The notes under the pieces were generated by a model. The model worked only from the letters and a program-made list of their open reading frames with translations. It had not been told where the DNA came from and ran no database searches. Both the position numbers and the translations under genes were made by a program. 64,000 nucleotides of DNA, from assembly GCF_902859735.1 (NCBI RefSeq), contig NZ_CADIJY010000016.1, positions 37,541 to 101,540 on the forward strand, read 5' to 3'. Shown here in pieces: positions 18,198-26,039 of the stretch. The first letter of the stretch is position 1. The number at the start of each line of letters is the position of its first letter. This DNA comes from Achromobacter aegrifaciens (GTDB lineage: Bacteria; Pseudomonadota; Gammaproteobacteria; Burkholderiales; Burkholderiaceae_B).

Positions 18198-20150
18198 TTA
18201 AGCAGCGCTGCTATCAGGATGAACGACGTCGCGACGGGTGGAAACGTCCTCGGACAAGCGCGCGACGAATTCGTCGTATGCGATGGCTCCGAGGTCCAAT
18301 CCGCCCAGTCCGCGTACGGCTACAGTGCCGTTTTGCTTTTCCTTGTCGCCGACGACGAGGATGTACGGCACCTTTTGCAGGCTGTGCTCCCGAATTTTAC
18401 GAGTGATTTTTTCACCGCGCAAATCGGACTCTACTCTAAAGCCTTGTTTTTTCAGGCTTTGCGTGATTTCAGCCGCATAATCGGCCGAAGGTTCGGAAAT
18501 GCAGCATACGACGGCCTGCACCGGGGCCAGCCAGGGAGGCATGGCGCCGGCGTGGTTTTCGATCAGCATGCCGATGAAACGCTCCAGCGAACCGAGGATC
18601 GCGCGGTGCAGCATGACCGGCGGGCGACGCTGGTCGTTCTGGTCCACGTACTCGGCGCCCAGGCGCACGGGCATGGAGAAGTCGACCTGGATCGTGCCGC
18701 ACTGCCAGTGGCGGCCGATGGCGTCCTTCAGGGTGTATTCCACCTTGGGGCCATAGAACGCGCCCTCTCCCGGCGAGATCTCGAATTCGCAACCCGTGCG
18801 GCGCAGGCTCTCCATCAGGGCGGCTTCGGCCGTATCCCAGACTTCGTCCGTGCCGATGCGCTTTTCAGGACGCGTGGCGACCTTGTACAGCACTTCCGTG
18901 AAGCCGAAGTCGCGGTAGACCTTCTGCAGCAGCGCGGTGAAGTCGGCGCACTCGTCCTGCAGCTGTTCTTCGGTACAGAAGATGTGGCCGTCGTCCTGCG
19001 TGAAGCCGCGCACGCGCATCATGCCGTGCAGCGAGCCCGAGGGCTCGTTGCGGTGGCACTGGCCGAATTCGCCGTAGCGCAGGGGCAATTCGCGATAGGA
19101 ATGCAGGCCGGCGTTGAAGATCTGCACGTGGCCGGGGCAGTTCATCGGCTTCAGGCCGTAAACGCGGTTCTCGGACTCCGTCGTGAACATGTTTTCACGG
19201 TAGTTGTCCCAGTGGCCCGTCTTCTTCCAGAGCGAAATATCGAGGATCTGCGGCGCCTTCACTTCCTGGTAGCCGTTGTCGCGGTAGACGGAGCGCATGT
19301 ATTGCTCCACCTGCTGCCACAGCGCCCAACCCTTGGGGTGCCAGAAAATCAGACCAGGGGCCTCGTCCTGGAAGTGGAACAGGTCCAATTCGCGGCCGAT
19401 CTTGCGGTGGTCGCGGCGCTCGGCCTCTTCCAGCATGTGCAGGTAGGCTTCCTGTTCTTCCTTGGTTGCCCAGGCCGTGCCGTAGATGCGCTGGAGCATC
19501 TCGTTCTTGCTGTCGCCGCGCCAGTAGGCGCCGGCAACCTTCATGAGCTTGAAGACCTTCAGCTTGCCCGTGGACGGCACGTGGGGGCCGCGGCACAGGT
19601 CGATGAAGTCGCCTTCGCGGTACAGGCTGAGCGGCTCGTTCGACGGAATCGAGGCGATGATCTCGGCCTTGTACTTTTCGCCGATGCTCTTGAAGAATTC
19701 GACGGCGGCGTCGCGCGACCATTCCTCGCGCGTGACGACCTCGTCCTTCTTGGCGAGTTCGGCCATCTTTTTCTCGATGGCGGCCAGGTCTTCGGGCGTG
19801 AACGGGCGCTTGTACGAGAAGTCGTAGTAGAAGCCGTTGTCGATCACCGGACCGATGGTGACCTGCGCATCCGGAAACAGCTCCTTGACGGCATAGGCCA
19901 GCAAGTGCGCCGTCGAGTGGCGGATCAGATCCAGGCCGTCGGCGTCCTTGGCGGTGACGATGGCCAGGCGCGCGTCGCCCTCGATGCGGAAGCTGGTGTC
20001 GACCAGCCTGGAGTCCGAGCCCTCAAACGTCACGCGGCCGCCCAAGGCGGCCTTCGCCAGGCCCGTACCGATCGATTGCGCCACTTCGGCAACCGTTACC
20101 GGCCCCGGATATTGGCGCTGCGAACCATCGGGCAATGTGATCTGTACCAT
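18198..20150 (-). CDS. thrS: Threonyl-tRNA synthetase
   Basis: 650 residues, close to the E. coli enzyme. In order: TGS domain (1-60, [15 protein letters not shown]), editing domain with the HxxxH zinc-type motif ([11 protein letters not shown]), the class II catalytic core with the zinc-binding Cys of [10 protein letters not shown], and the anticodon-binding domain ([20 protein letters not shown]). It charges tRNA-Thr and edits Ser-tRNA-Thr. Its leader contains a Thr-codon leader peptide and a terminator, described separately, predicting attenuation by charged tRNA-Thr. Confidence 0.98.
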   Translation of the reverse strand: MVQITLPDGSQRQYPGPVTVAEVAQSIGTGLAKAALGGRVTFEGSDSRLVDTSFRIEGDARLAIVTAKDADGLDLIRHSTAHLLAYAVKELFPDAQVTIGPVIDNGFYYDFSYKRPFTPEDLAAIEKKMAELAKKDEVVTREEWSRDAAVEFFKSIGEKYKAEIIASIPSNEPLSLYREGDFIDLCRGPHVPSTGKLKVFKLMKVAGAYWRGDSKNEMLQRIYGTAWATKEEQEAYLHMLEEAERRDHRKIGRELDLFHFQDEAPGLIFWHPKGWALWQQVEQYMRSVYRDNGYQEVKAPQILDISLWKKTGHWDNYRENMFTTESENRVYGLKPMNCPGHVQIFNAGLHSYRELPLRYGEFGQCHRNEPSGSLHGMMRVRGFTQDDGHIFCTEEQLQDECADFTALLQKVYRDFGFTEVLYKVATRPEKRIGTDEVWDTAEAALMESLRRTGCEFEISPGEGAFYGPKVEYTLKDAIGRHWQCGTIQVDFSMPVRLGAEYVDQNDQRRPPVMLHRAILGSLERFIGMLIENHAGAMPPWLAPVQAVVCCISEPSADYAAEITQSLKKQGFRVESDLRGEKITRKIREHSLQKVPYILVVGDKEKQNGTVAVRGLGGLDLGAIAYDEFVARLSEDVSTRRDVVHPDSSAA

Positions 20151-20202
20151 CGGGAGTGCTTCCTGGGGGGTTCTGGGAACTAAACAAACAAATTACGGAA
20201 AC

Positions 20203-20228
20203 GAAAAACGCGGCCTGAGAGCCGCGTT
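20203..20228 (-). terminator. thrS attenuator terminator
   Basis: On the minus strand AACGCGGC-(six-base loop)-GCCGCGTT runs into five T, 53 bases upstream of the thrS start and 64 bases after the leader peptide stop. The 5' arm can instead pair over eight bases (one G-U) with GTCGCGTT at 20294-20301 inside the leader peptide gene, forming an alternative antiterminator. Confidence 0.8.
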
Positions 20229-20291
20229 CCTTGGATTGTCTTGCTGAGTCCTACCGCTGACCTGACACGGTGAAACCCGACGCACGAAAAC

Positions 20292-20348
20292 TTAACGCGA
20301 CATAGGGCGAAAGTTCCGGGTCGTAGTTCGTGCCAGCGGGAAAAACAT
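20292..20348 (-). CDS. thrS leader peptide (18 residues, three consecutive Thr)
   Basis: ATG at 20346-20348 opens MFFPLARTTTRNFRPMSR followed by TAA. Codons 8-10 are ACT-ACG-ACC, three different Thr codons in a row. The last codons and stop (minus-strand GTCGCGTTAA) are the complement of the terminator's 5' arm. A ribosome stalled at the Thr codons for lack of Thr-tRNA would leave that segment free to form the antiterminator, and one reaching the stop codon would cover it and let the terminator form. The ribosome-binding site is weak (AGG 10 bases upstream). Confidence 0.72.
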   Translation of the reverse strand: MFFPLARTTTRNFRPMSR

Positions 20349-20440
20349 GGTGTCTGGACCTAATGATGCTCGCCGCAGCGGCAGGGATCAAAAACAGCAA
20401 ACAATGCACTGCGCAACAGAAGCTGTGCTTATCGTCGACG

Positions 20441-20449
20441 ATTGTATCA
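20441..20449 (-). promoter_or_regulatory. Extended -10 promoter for thrS
   Basis: On the minus strand TGATACAAT is an extended -10 element (TG-N-TACAAT) without a good -35. Transcription would begin near 20434, about 86 bases before the leader peptide and 285 before thrS. Confidence 0.5.
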
Positions 20450-20739
20450 CTATTTACGCCTTTTCCGTGGCTAAAGCGCCACAGCGCGCCCTGGAGCGCG
20501 TGCGAGGTGCGCCCGGCGGCGCCATAACTCAAAAACTCATCTGCCGTCGCGGCCTAAATCCCGGCTGTTGCACGCGTGCTTCTCGCATATATGACAGGTC
20601 GACGGTGCAACAGTCTGATATTGGCGCGATTCATCTCCCGCGGGCCATGCGAAAACGTAATCTGCCTTCGCAAATTCAGGACACCCGCGACCTGCGCAAT
20701 CGACCGCCGGCGTTCCCCCATCCTGCATGTGGAGCATCG

Positions 20740-21480
20740 ATGAAAACTGTCTCAGCGCTCACCCTCAAAGCGCCCCCGCACATCAACCCCGAGCCCGCCG
20801 AAAGCGGCGACCGCCCGGGCACGCGCCGGCACCTGCTCCTGTCCCGGCCGCCGCCTCTCATCAAGGTGGCGATCCTGGACGACCACCCCGTGGTTGCCGT
20901 GGGCGTGGGCGCCTACCTGGAGAGCCGACCGGGCTTCCGGGTGGTGCACCGGGAGACCTCGGCACGGTCCCTCCTGGAGAAACTTACCCACTCACCCTGC
21001 GAAGTTGCCCTGGTCGATTTCTACCTGCCCCTGGAACCCTGGGATGGCGTGAACTATCTGCGGCGCCTGCGCCGCTACCACCCCGGGATGGCGCTCATCA
21101 CCTTCTCGGCGGGCAGCCGCCAGGAAACTCAGTACGCGGCGTTCCGCGCAGGCGCGAATGGCTATTTCGCCAAGGAATGCGGCATGGTGCTGCTGCCGGA
21201 GATGATCCGCGGCGTACTGGCGGGCAAGGAAGAGTTCCTCACGGTGCAGGACGGCAAGATCCGGCCGCAGCAGCCGACGCATCCTCACGCGGCATTGACG
21301 ACTTCGGAAGTGGAGATACTGCGCCACATCAGCCTAGGGCTGTCCGTCACGCAGATCTCGGCGCGGCTGATGCGCAGCAAGAAAACGATCAGCACCCACA
21401 AGCGCCGCGCCATGCGCAAGCTGCAGTTGTCCGACGATTTGTCGCTGGCGCTTTATCTGCGGGAGAAATTCGCTGAATGA
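20740..21480 (+). CDS. NarL/LuxR-family response regulator
   Basis: 246 residues. After an N-terminal extension of about 40 residues, the receiver domain has the acidic pair (AILDDHPV), the phospho-acceptor Asp (VALVDFYLP), the Thr/Ser switch (ALITFSAG) and the conserved Lys (GYFAKE). The C-terminal GerE-type helix-turn-helix (LTTSEVEILRHISLGLSVTQ, ISTHKRRAMRKLQL) resembles RcsB/BvgA-type DNA-binding domains. No histidine kinase lies nearby, so the input is unknown. The ATG at 20740 has GGAG five bases ahead; the frame is open upstream, but that sequence covers the thrS leader region and is not protein-like. Confidence 0.85.
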   Translation: MKTVSALTLKAPPHINPEPAESGDRPGTRRHLLLSRPPPLIKVAILDDHPVVAVGVGAYLESRPGFRVVHRETSARSLLEKLTHSPCEVALVDFYLPLEPWDGVNYLRRLRRYHPGMALITFSAGSRQETQYAAFRAGANGYFAKECGMVLLPEMIRGVLAGKEEFLTVQDGKIRPQQPTHPHAALTTSEVEILRHISLGLSVTQISARLMRSKKTISTHKRRAMRKLQLSDDLSLALYLREKFAE

Positions 21481-21510
21481 GCGCCGCCGGGCTCTGCGCG
21501 ACGCCGCGGC

Positions 21511-22941
21511 TCAGATGATCCGCGAGTAGCTGGCCGCGGTGCCCGGCGCCCGCAGGTAGCCGTCGAACGCCATGGCGACGGCTCGCACGAAGTACCAGCC
21601 CAGGCCGGTCACCTGCAGTTCGCCGGGGTGCAGGTTGACCAGGCCCAGCTCGGCCAGATTCGCCATCTGCAGCAGTTCCGGGCCAAAGCTGTCGGCGAAC
21701 CGCAATCCGTGGCGCGCCTCTATCCGGCTGTAGTCCACGCGGCCCTGGCACATGATGTCCATGATGATCTCGCGGCGAACCAGATCATCCGTGCTCAGCG
21801 CCAACCCTCTTTCGACGGCGAAGCGCCCTGCTTCGATTGCCGCGTAATACTCGTCCAGGACTTTGGCGTTCTGGCTGTAGGTATTGCCGATGCGGCCGAT
21901 CGCGGACACGCCCAGCGCGACCAGGTCGCGGTCGGGCTGCGTGCTGTAGCCCTGGAAGTTGCGGTGCAGCGCCCCCTTGCGCTTGGCGATCGCCAGCGCA
22001 TCGGTTTCCAGCGCGAAATGGTCCATGCCGATATAGGCGTAGCCCTGCTTCAGAAAACCATCGATGGCGGCGCTGAGCAGCCCCACCCGCGTCTCCCTGT
22101 CGGGCAGGTCGCCCTCGTTGATGCGGCGCTGCGGCTTGAAGCGCGCGGGCAGGTGGGCGTAGGCATACAGCGCGATGCGGTCGGGCCGCAGCGCGATGAC
22201 CTGAGCGATCGTGCGGGCAAAGGACTCCGTAGTCTGCAGCGGCAGGCCATAGATGAGATCCACGTTGACCGAGGCATAGCCCAACGCCCGGGAGCTCTGC
22301 ATCAGCGCCCGCACGTCTTCGAACGACTGCATGCGGTGCACAGCGGCCTGCACCCGGGGATCGAAATCCTGCACGCCGAAACTCAGGCGGTTAAAGCCCA
22401 GTTCGCGCATATGGGCCAGGCGGTCGGGCGTGGCGGTGCGCGGATCTACCTCGATCGAGATTTCCGCGTCGGGTTCGAAGCGGAAGGCGCGTCGCAGGTT
22501 CTCCATCAGACGCGACAATTCCTCGTCGGACAAAAAGGTCGGCGTGCCGCCCCCGAAATGCAACTGCGATACGGGTACGCCCTCGCCCAGTTCGCGCACA
22601 TGCAGCTCGATCTCGGCCGCCAGGGCGTCCAGATAGCGGGCGGCGCGGTCGTGGTGGCGAGTCACCACCTTGTTACAGGCGCAGTAATAACAGACCGATT
22701 CACAGAACGGGATGTGCACGTAGAGCGACAAAGGCTCGGCCGGCGCCGTCGCGCGGCGCTGCTGCAGCGCCTGCCGGTACTCCTGCTCGCCGAAGCCGCC
22801 GTGATACCGGTCAGCCGTGGGATACGAGGTATAGCGGGGCCCGTTCTTGTCCAGCCGCGCCAGCAATTGCGGCGGGAACAATGGGCTGGCGGCGGAGGGC
22901 TCGCGGGATTCTGTCTGTGACGGGCGTAGGGCGGCTTGCAT
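21511..22941 (-). CDS. hemN: Oxygen-independent coproporphyrinogen III oxidase
   Basis: 476 residues, a radical-SAM enzyme that decarboxylates coproporphyrinogen III to protoporphyrinogen IX without oxygen in haem synthesis. The [4Fe-4S]/SAM motif CESVCYYC is present (CxxxCxxC), preceded by SLYVHIPF and followed by GGGTPTFLS; HFALETDALA and the C-terminal HemN domain complete it. The ATG at 22941 was chosen because the upstream extension is not protein-like. An FNR/ANR-like box lies 36-49 bases upstream, consistent with anaerobic induction. Confidence 0.95.
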   Translation of the reverse strand: MQAALRPSQTESREPSAASPLFPPQLLARLDKNGPRYTSYPTADRYHGGFGEQEYRQALQQRRATAPAEPLSLYVHIPFCESVCYYCACNKVVTRHHDRAARYLDALAAEIELHVRELGEGVPVSQLHFGGGTPTFLSDEELSRLMENLRRAFRFEPDAEISIEVDPRTATPDRLAHMRELGFNRLSFGVQDFDPRVQAAVHRMQSFEDVRALMQSSRALGYASVNVDLIYGLPLQTTESFARTIAQVIALRPDRIALYAYAHLPARFKPQRRINEGDLPDRETRVGLLSAAIDGFLKQGYAYIGMDHFALETDALAIAKRKGALHRNFQGYSTQPDRDLVALGVSAIGRIGNTYSQNAKVLDEYYAAIEAGRFAVERGLALSTDDLVRREIIMDIMCQGRVDYSRIEARHGLRFADSFGPELLQMANLAELGLVNLHPGELQVTGLGWYFVRAVAMAFDGYLRAPGTAASYSRII

Positions 22942-22976
22942 ACCTGGAATTATTCGCCTGTGCCGGCCAGTCCGGG

Positions 22977-22990
22977 TTGATCTTGCGCAA
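22977..22990 (-). promoter_or_regulatory. Possible FNR/ANR box upstream of hemN
   Basis: TTGAT-CTTG-CGCAA matches the FNR consensus TTGAT-N4-ATCAA perfectly in one half and at three of five positions in the other. Its position just upstream of hemN, a commonly FNR-controlled gene, gives it weight. Confidence 0.45.
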
Positions 22991-23108
22991 ACGCCAGCGT
23001 GTTGCCCCCCGCCAGTCCACCTGCCCACCCAGAAAACACCCCGCGGCGCTAGCGGCCTCGTCCCCGTAAAATGCGCCTGTCACAAAGATGCACAACAAGG
23101 AAACCATC

Positions 23109-23375
23109 ATGGGCACTGAACTGGACGGCCGCCTGCTCGCCATGCGCCAGGCGCTGGCGATCGCCATCGCCCTCTCGACCCGCAGCAGCCCCCAGGCCAC
23201 CGACATGGCGCTGGAACTGCTTAATGACCTGAAGGCAAGCATGGACAACGCTCCTTCGGACAGCCCGTTCGAGAAGCCGGAATGGGTAGCGGGCGCGCAC
23301 GACGAACTGGACGGCATCGCGCGCCTGGTGCGCGCCTTCACGCAGACGCCTGAACCGGACGACGAGGCGCAATAG
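23109..23375 (+). CDS. Hypothetical small protein
   Basis: 88 residues (MGTELDGRLLAMRQALAIAI...), mostly helical and acidic towards the C terminus, with no signal peptide or membrane segment long enough to be sure of. The ATG at 23109 follows AAGGAA at six bases; an ATG seven codons earlier has no ribosome-binding site. Divergent from hemN and convergent with the GT39 gene. Not recognised. Confidence 0.7.
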   Translation: MGTELDGRLLAMRQALAIAIALSTRSSPQATDMALELLNDLKASMDNAPSDSPFEKPEWVAGAHDELDGIARLVRAFTQTPEPDDEAQ

Positions 23376-23382
23376 CCTGCCC

Positions 23383-24876
23383 CTAGGGGCGAGGCACGCC
23401 AGACGCCGTGCCGCAAAGCCGGGAAGACGGCGTCACACGCCAGTGCAGCCCAGGAAAGTCCTTTCCGACGGCGACAAACCCCGCTCCGGACGTTCTCGGT
23501 TCCAGCTCCAGCTCCAATGCGCCGCAAGCCTCGGCCACGTCTTTCGGCACCCAGGGACTGAAACGGAGCTGTCCGTCTATCAGCACCAGCGGCTGTTCCG
23601 GCAGCCTCAGGGCCAGCGCGCCGGCCTCGGCCGGCGGCCCCGATATCACCCTGACCGGCCCGCCAAGCGCCGCTTTGGCGGGTTCGTGCACAGCCAGGGC
23701 CAGCGCCCGGGAATCGAAATAGCGCCAATCCGACGCCTTGCGCGCAAGCCCCGCCCCGCCCGGCGAAGTCAGCCCGACCCGGACCATCAACAGCGCCTGG
23801 ACCAATGCAAATACCGCCACGGCATCGCGCGGCCGCACGCGCTCCCAGACGCCGCCACGCACCAGTTCCATCATCGCCGGCGCCATGAACAGCAGATAAG
23901 GCGTGCCCCAGTGCAGTTGCACATGGGAACCGCTGGCAAGCGTCATGATGCTGACGAACACCAAGGGCGTAAAACCGAACGACAGCAGGATGGCGCGGCC
24001 CGCATCGCGCGGCGGCGCGTCTGCCGTCACAGCAGCCACCGCGGCGCGGCGGCGCGCCAACCAGCACAAGACGCCCAGGAACACCCACGCAGGCAGCGCG
24101 CGGTTCAGCATCTGATCGCCCCACCACCGCGCCACTTCCGCCGCGCGCTGAACCCAAGGCAGGCCGGCGGCCAGCGATGAAGTCATCGCGTAGTTCAGGG
24201 GTTCGAAGCCGTTGTACGCCAGCCACCAGAGATGCGGCGCGAAGACCGCCAGCGCGGTCAACCCCGCAACCTGCAGCCCGAACCGGTGCATGGAGTCGCG
24301 CCAGCCGCGCTGGCTCAGCCAGAAGACCAGCACGGCGGCGCCCGTCACCGCGCTTTGGTACTTGGACAGAGCCCCCAGGCCCAGGCACGCGCCCAGCACG
24401 ATCCACCAACCGATCCGGCGCGTGGTCCAGGCTTTCCAGCACGCGACGGCGCAGCCCACCGCCAGGGGAATCAGCACGATCTCGTGGTTGTAGAAATGCA
24501 GACGGCCGTTGTAGAAGGTGATGCACAGGCCGGCCAGCAACGCCGCCCGCGCATGGCCGCTGCCGCGCATGCCCCGCAGCCAGCGCCACAACAACGCGAA
24601 GGCGCCCAGGGTGCAGAGCGCACCGACGATGTAGCTCGTCCACGCCGACCAGCCCAGCAATTGCACCGCTGGCCACAGCAGCCAGGTCGGCAGAGGCGGA
24701 TGCTTGTAATAGCCCCATTCCAGGCTGCGCACCCAGGTCAGTTGCTCGATATTGTCAGTCGGCGGCGCGAGGGCCGCCTTGTCCAGCAGCGTCAACCACG
24801 CCAGGGCGAAGACCGCCATGCCCAAGCCTATCCACCAGCCCTCGGACCGGAACGCCCGCTTCGTCACTTCCTGCAC
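23383..24876 (-). CDS. GT39-type membrane glycosyltransferase (ArnT/PMT-like)
   Basis: 497 residues with about ten hydrophobic segments and a soluble C-terminal domain. The first periplasmic loop has the acidic motif of this superfamily (PPTDNIEQLTWVRSLEWGYY) followed by KHPPLPTWLL, where Asp/Glu act in sugar transfer from a lipid carrier. Members add sugars to lipid A, proteins or other envelope glycans; the acceptor cannot be read from sequence and no LPS or arabinose genes are close. It stands alone, with its start 291 bases from the divergent GntR gene. Confidence 0.82.
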   Translation of the reverse strand: MQEVTKRAFRSEGWWIGLGMAVFALAWLTLLDKAALAPPTDNIEQLTWVRSLEWGYYKHPPLPTWLLWPAVQLLGWSAWTSYIVGALCTLGAFALLWRWLRGMRGSGHARAALLAGLCITFYNGRLHFYNHEIVLIPLAVGCAVACWKAWTTRRIGWWIVLGACLGLGALSKYQSAVTGAAVLVFWLSQRGWRDSMHRFGLQVAGLTALAVFAPHLWWLAYNGFEPLNYAMTSSLAAGLPWVQRAAEVARWWGDQMLNRALPAWVFLGVLCWLARRRAAVAAVTADAPPRDAGRAILLSFGFTPLVFVSIMTLASGSHVQLHWGTPYLLFMAPAMMELVRGGVWERVRPRDAVAVFALVQALLMVRVGLTSPGGAGLARKASDWRYFDSRALALAVHEPAKAALGGPVRVISGPPAEAGALALRLPEQPLVLIDGQLRFSPWVPKDVAEACGALELELEPRTSGAGFVAVGKDFPGLHWRVTPSSRLCGTASGVPRP

Positions 24877-25025
24877 GTCCTACCCCTTCCTGCCGCCGCA
24901 GCGCGCTGCCTTGCCACATGCCCGGTATCGGGCGCAACGGAGTATGGGATGGCGTCCGCCCGCAACAGCGGGGCTTCTGTGCGGGATTTGTCTGGAAACT
25001 GTAAAGCGCCCGAGACATTCCTAGC

Positions 25026-25039
25026 TGGCCTGACCACTT
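25026..25039 (+). promoter_or_regulatory. Upstream operator copy, likely for the FCD regulator
   Basis: TGGCCTGACCACTT, first of two identical 14-base copies in the 290-base gap 24877-25167. The core TGGCCTGACCA is close to the TGGTCnGACCA operator of FCD/FadR-type GntR proteins. Confidence 0.55.
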
Positions 25040-25126
25040 CAAAGAAAGAGGTGGAATCCCTGTGATCGTTTTCCCTTGAAATGGAAAATTTCCCTTCTTA
25101 TTCAAGGATGAGATGCCTATATTTGG

Positions 25127-25140
25127 TGGCCTGACCACTT
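25127..25140 (+). promoter_or_regulatory. Promoter-proximal operator copy for the FCD regulator
   Basis: Second copy of TGGCCTGACCACTT, 101 bases from the first and 27 bases before the regulator start codon. In context it reads TTGGTGGCCTGACCACTTGG, extending the dyad. Binding here would repress the regulator's own promoter. Confidence 0.6.
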
Positions 25141-25167
25141 GGCTCTCCGTTCCCGCCCCTATCGTCG

Positions 25168-25899
25168 ATGAACACCTTCCAAGCTGCCGCTGTCACCCGC
25201 CTGTACCGAGTCATCGCCGACCAGATCGCCGGCCGGATCCGGGCCGGGGAATTCCCCCGCGGCGGGCGCCTGCCTTCTGAGCGGGAGCTGGCCGAACAGC
25301 TGCAGGTCAGCCGCGCGTCTATCCGCGAGGCACTGATCGCGCTGGAAATAGAAGGCTATGTCGAGGTGCGCGTGGGCACCGGGGTGTTCGTCACTGCCAT
25401 CCGGGAAGCCATCGCTCCCGCGTACGCCGCGCCAGGACAGGACGGCATCGGCCCGTTCGACCTGCTGGAAGCGCGCATGCTGATCGAACCCGAGTGCGCG
25501 GGCATGGCCGCGCAGCATGGGTCGCCCGCCCAGATTGCCGCCATCCGCGACGCCCACGAGGGCATGTCGCTGGGCAACTCGCCCGGCCGCCACGACCGCG
25601 AATTCCACAACGCCATTGCCGCGGCTTGCGGCAACGCCGCAGTAGCGGCCTCGGTGGCCCATCTGTGGGAATTGACGCAGGCCAGCCCCGTGTACAGCCG
25701 CATGGAGGATTACTTCGTCGACACCAAGGTCTGGGCCATCGCCCATGCCGAACACCAGCGCATCCTGACGGCCATACAGGCGCGCGATCCGATCCGCGCG
25801 CGCCATGCCATGCATGCGCATCTGCTAGGCATCCTGGCCCGCCTGCGGGAAGACTTTGGCGACGAGAACGGCGCTCCGCAATGGTGCGCGGCACGCTGA
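25168..25899 (+). CDS. GntR-family regulator, FCD (FadR) subfamily
   Basis: 243 residues. The winged helix-turn-helix spans about 10-75 (GRLPSERELAEQLQVSRASIREALIALEIEGYVEVRVGTGVFV is its core region, read at 33-75), followed by an all-helical FCD effector domain with conserved metal-binding type histidines and acids (FHNAIAAACGN, EHQRILTAI, ARHAMHAHL). It most likely controls the ABC importer operon starting at 26040, and itself through the two operators upstream. The ATG at 25168 has no evident Shine-Dalgarno. The inducer is unknown. Confidence 0.9.
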   Translation: MNTFQAAAVTRLYRVIADQIAGRIRAGEFPRGGRLPSERELAEQLQVSRASIREALIALEIEGYVEVRVGTGVFVTAIREAIAPAYAAPGQDGIGPFDLLEARMLIEPECAGMAAQHGSPAQIAAIRDAHEGMSLGNSPGRHDREFHNAIAAACGNAAVAASVAHLWELTQASPVYSRMEDYFVDTKVWAIAHAEHQRILTAIQARDPIRARHAMHAHLLGILARLREDFGDENGAPQWCAAR

Positions 25900-26039
25900 A
25901 GAGCACCTGTACGAAGCATTGTTGTAGCGGCTCCACCCGTAGTACCCCTGAAAACACAGGTGGCATGAGGTTTGCTTGCCAGTGCACGGCATCCGCGACG
26001 CGGACACCTGTCAGACCCTTTCCAGCCCGGAGGCTCGCA

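Noticed and set aside
20251-20532. 93-codon minus-strand frame upstream of thrS
   Set aside because: It begins upstream of the predicted promoter and lacks a ribosome-binding site; the 18-codon leader peptide in another frame explains the conserved-looking part.
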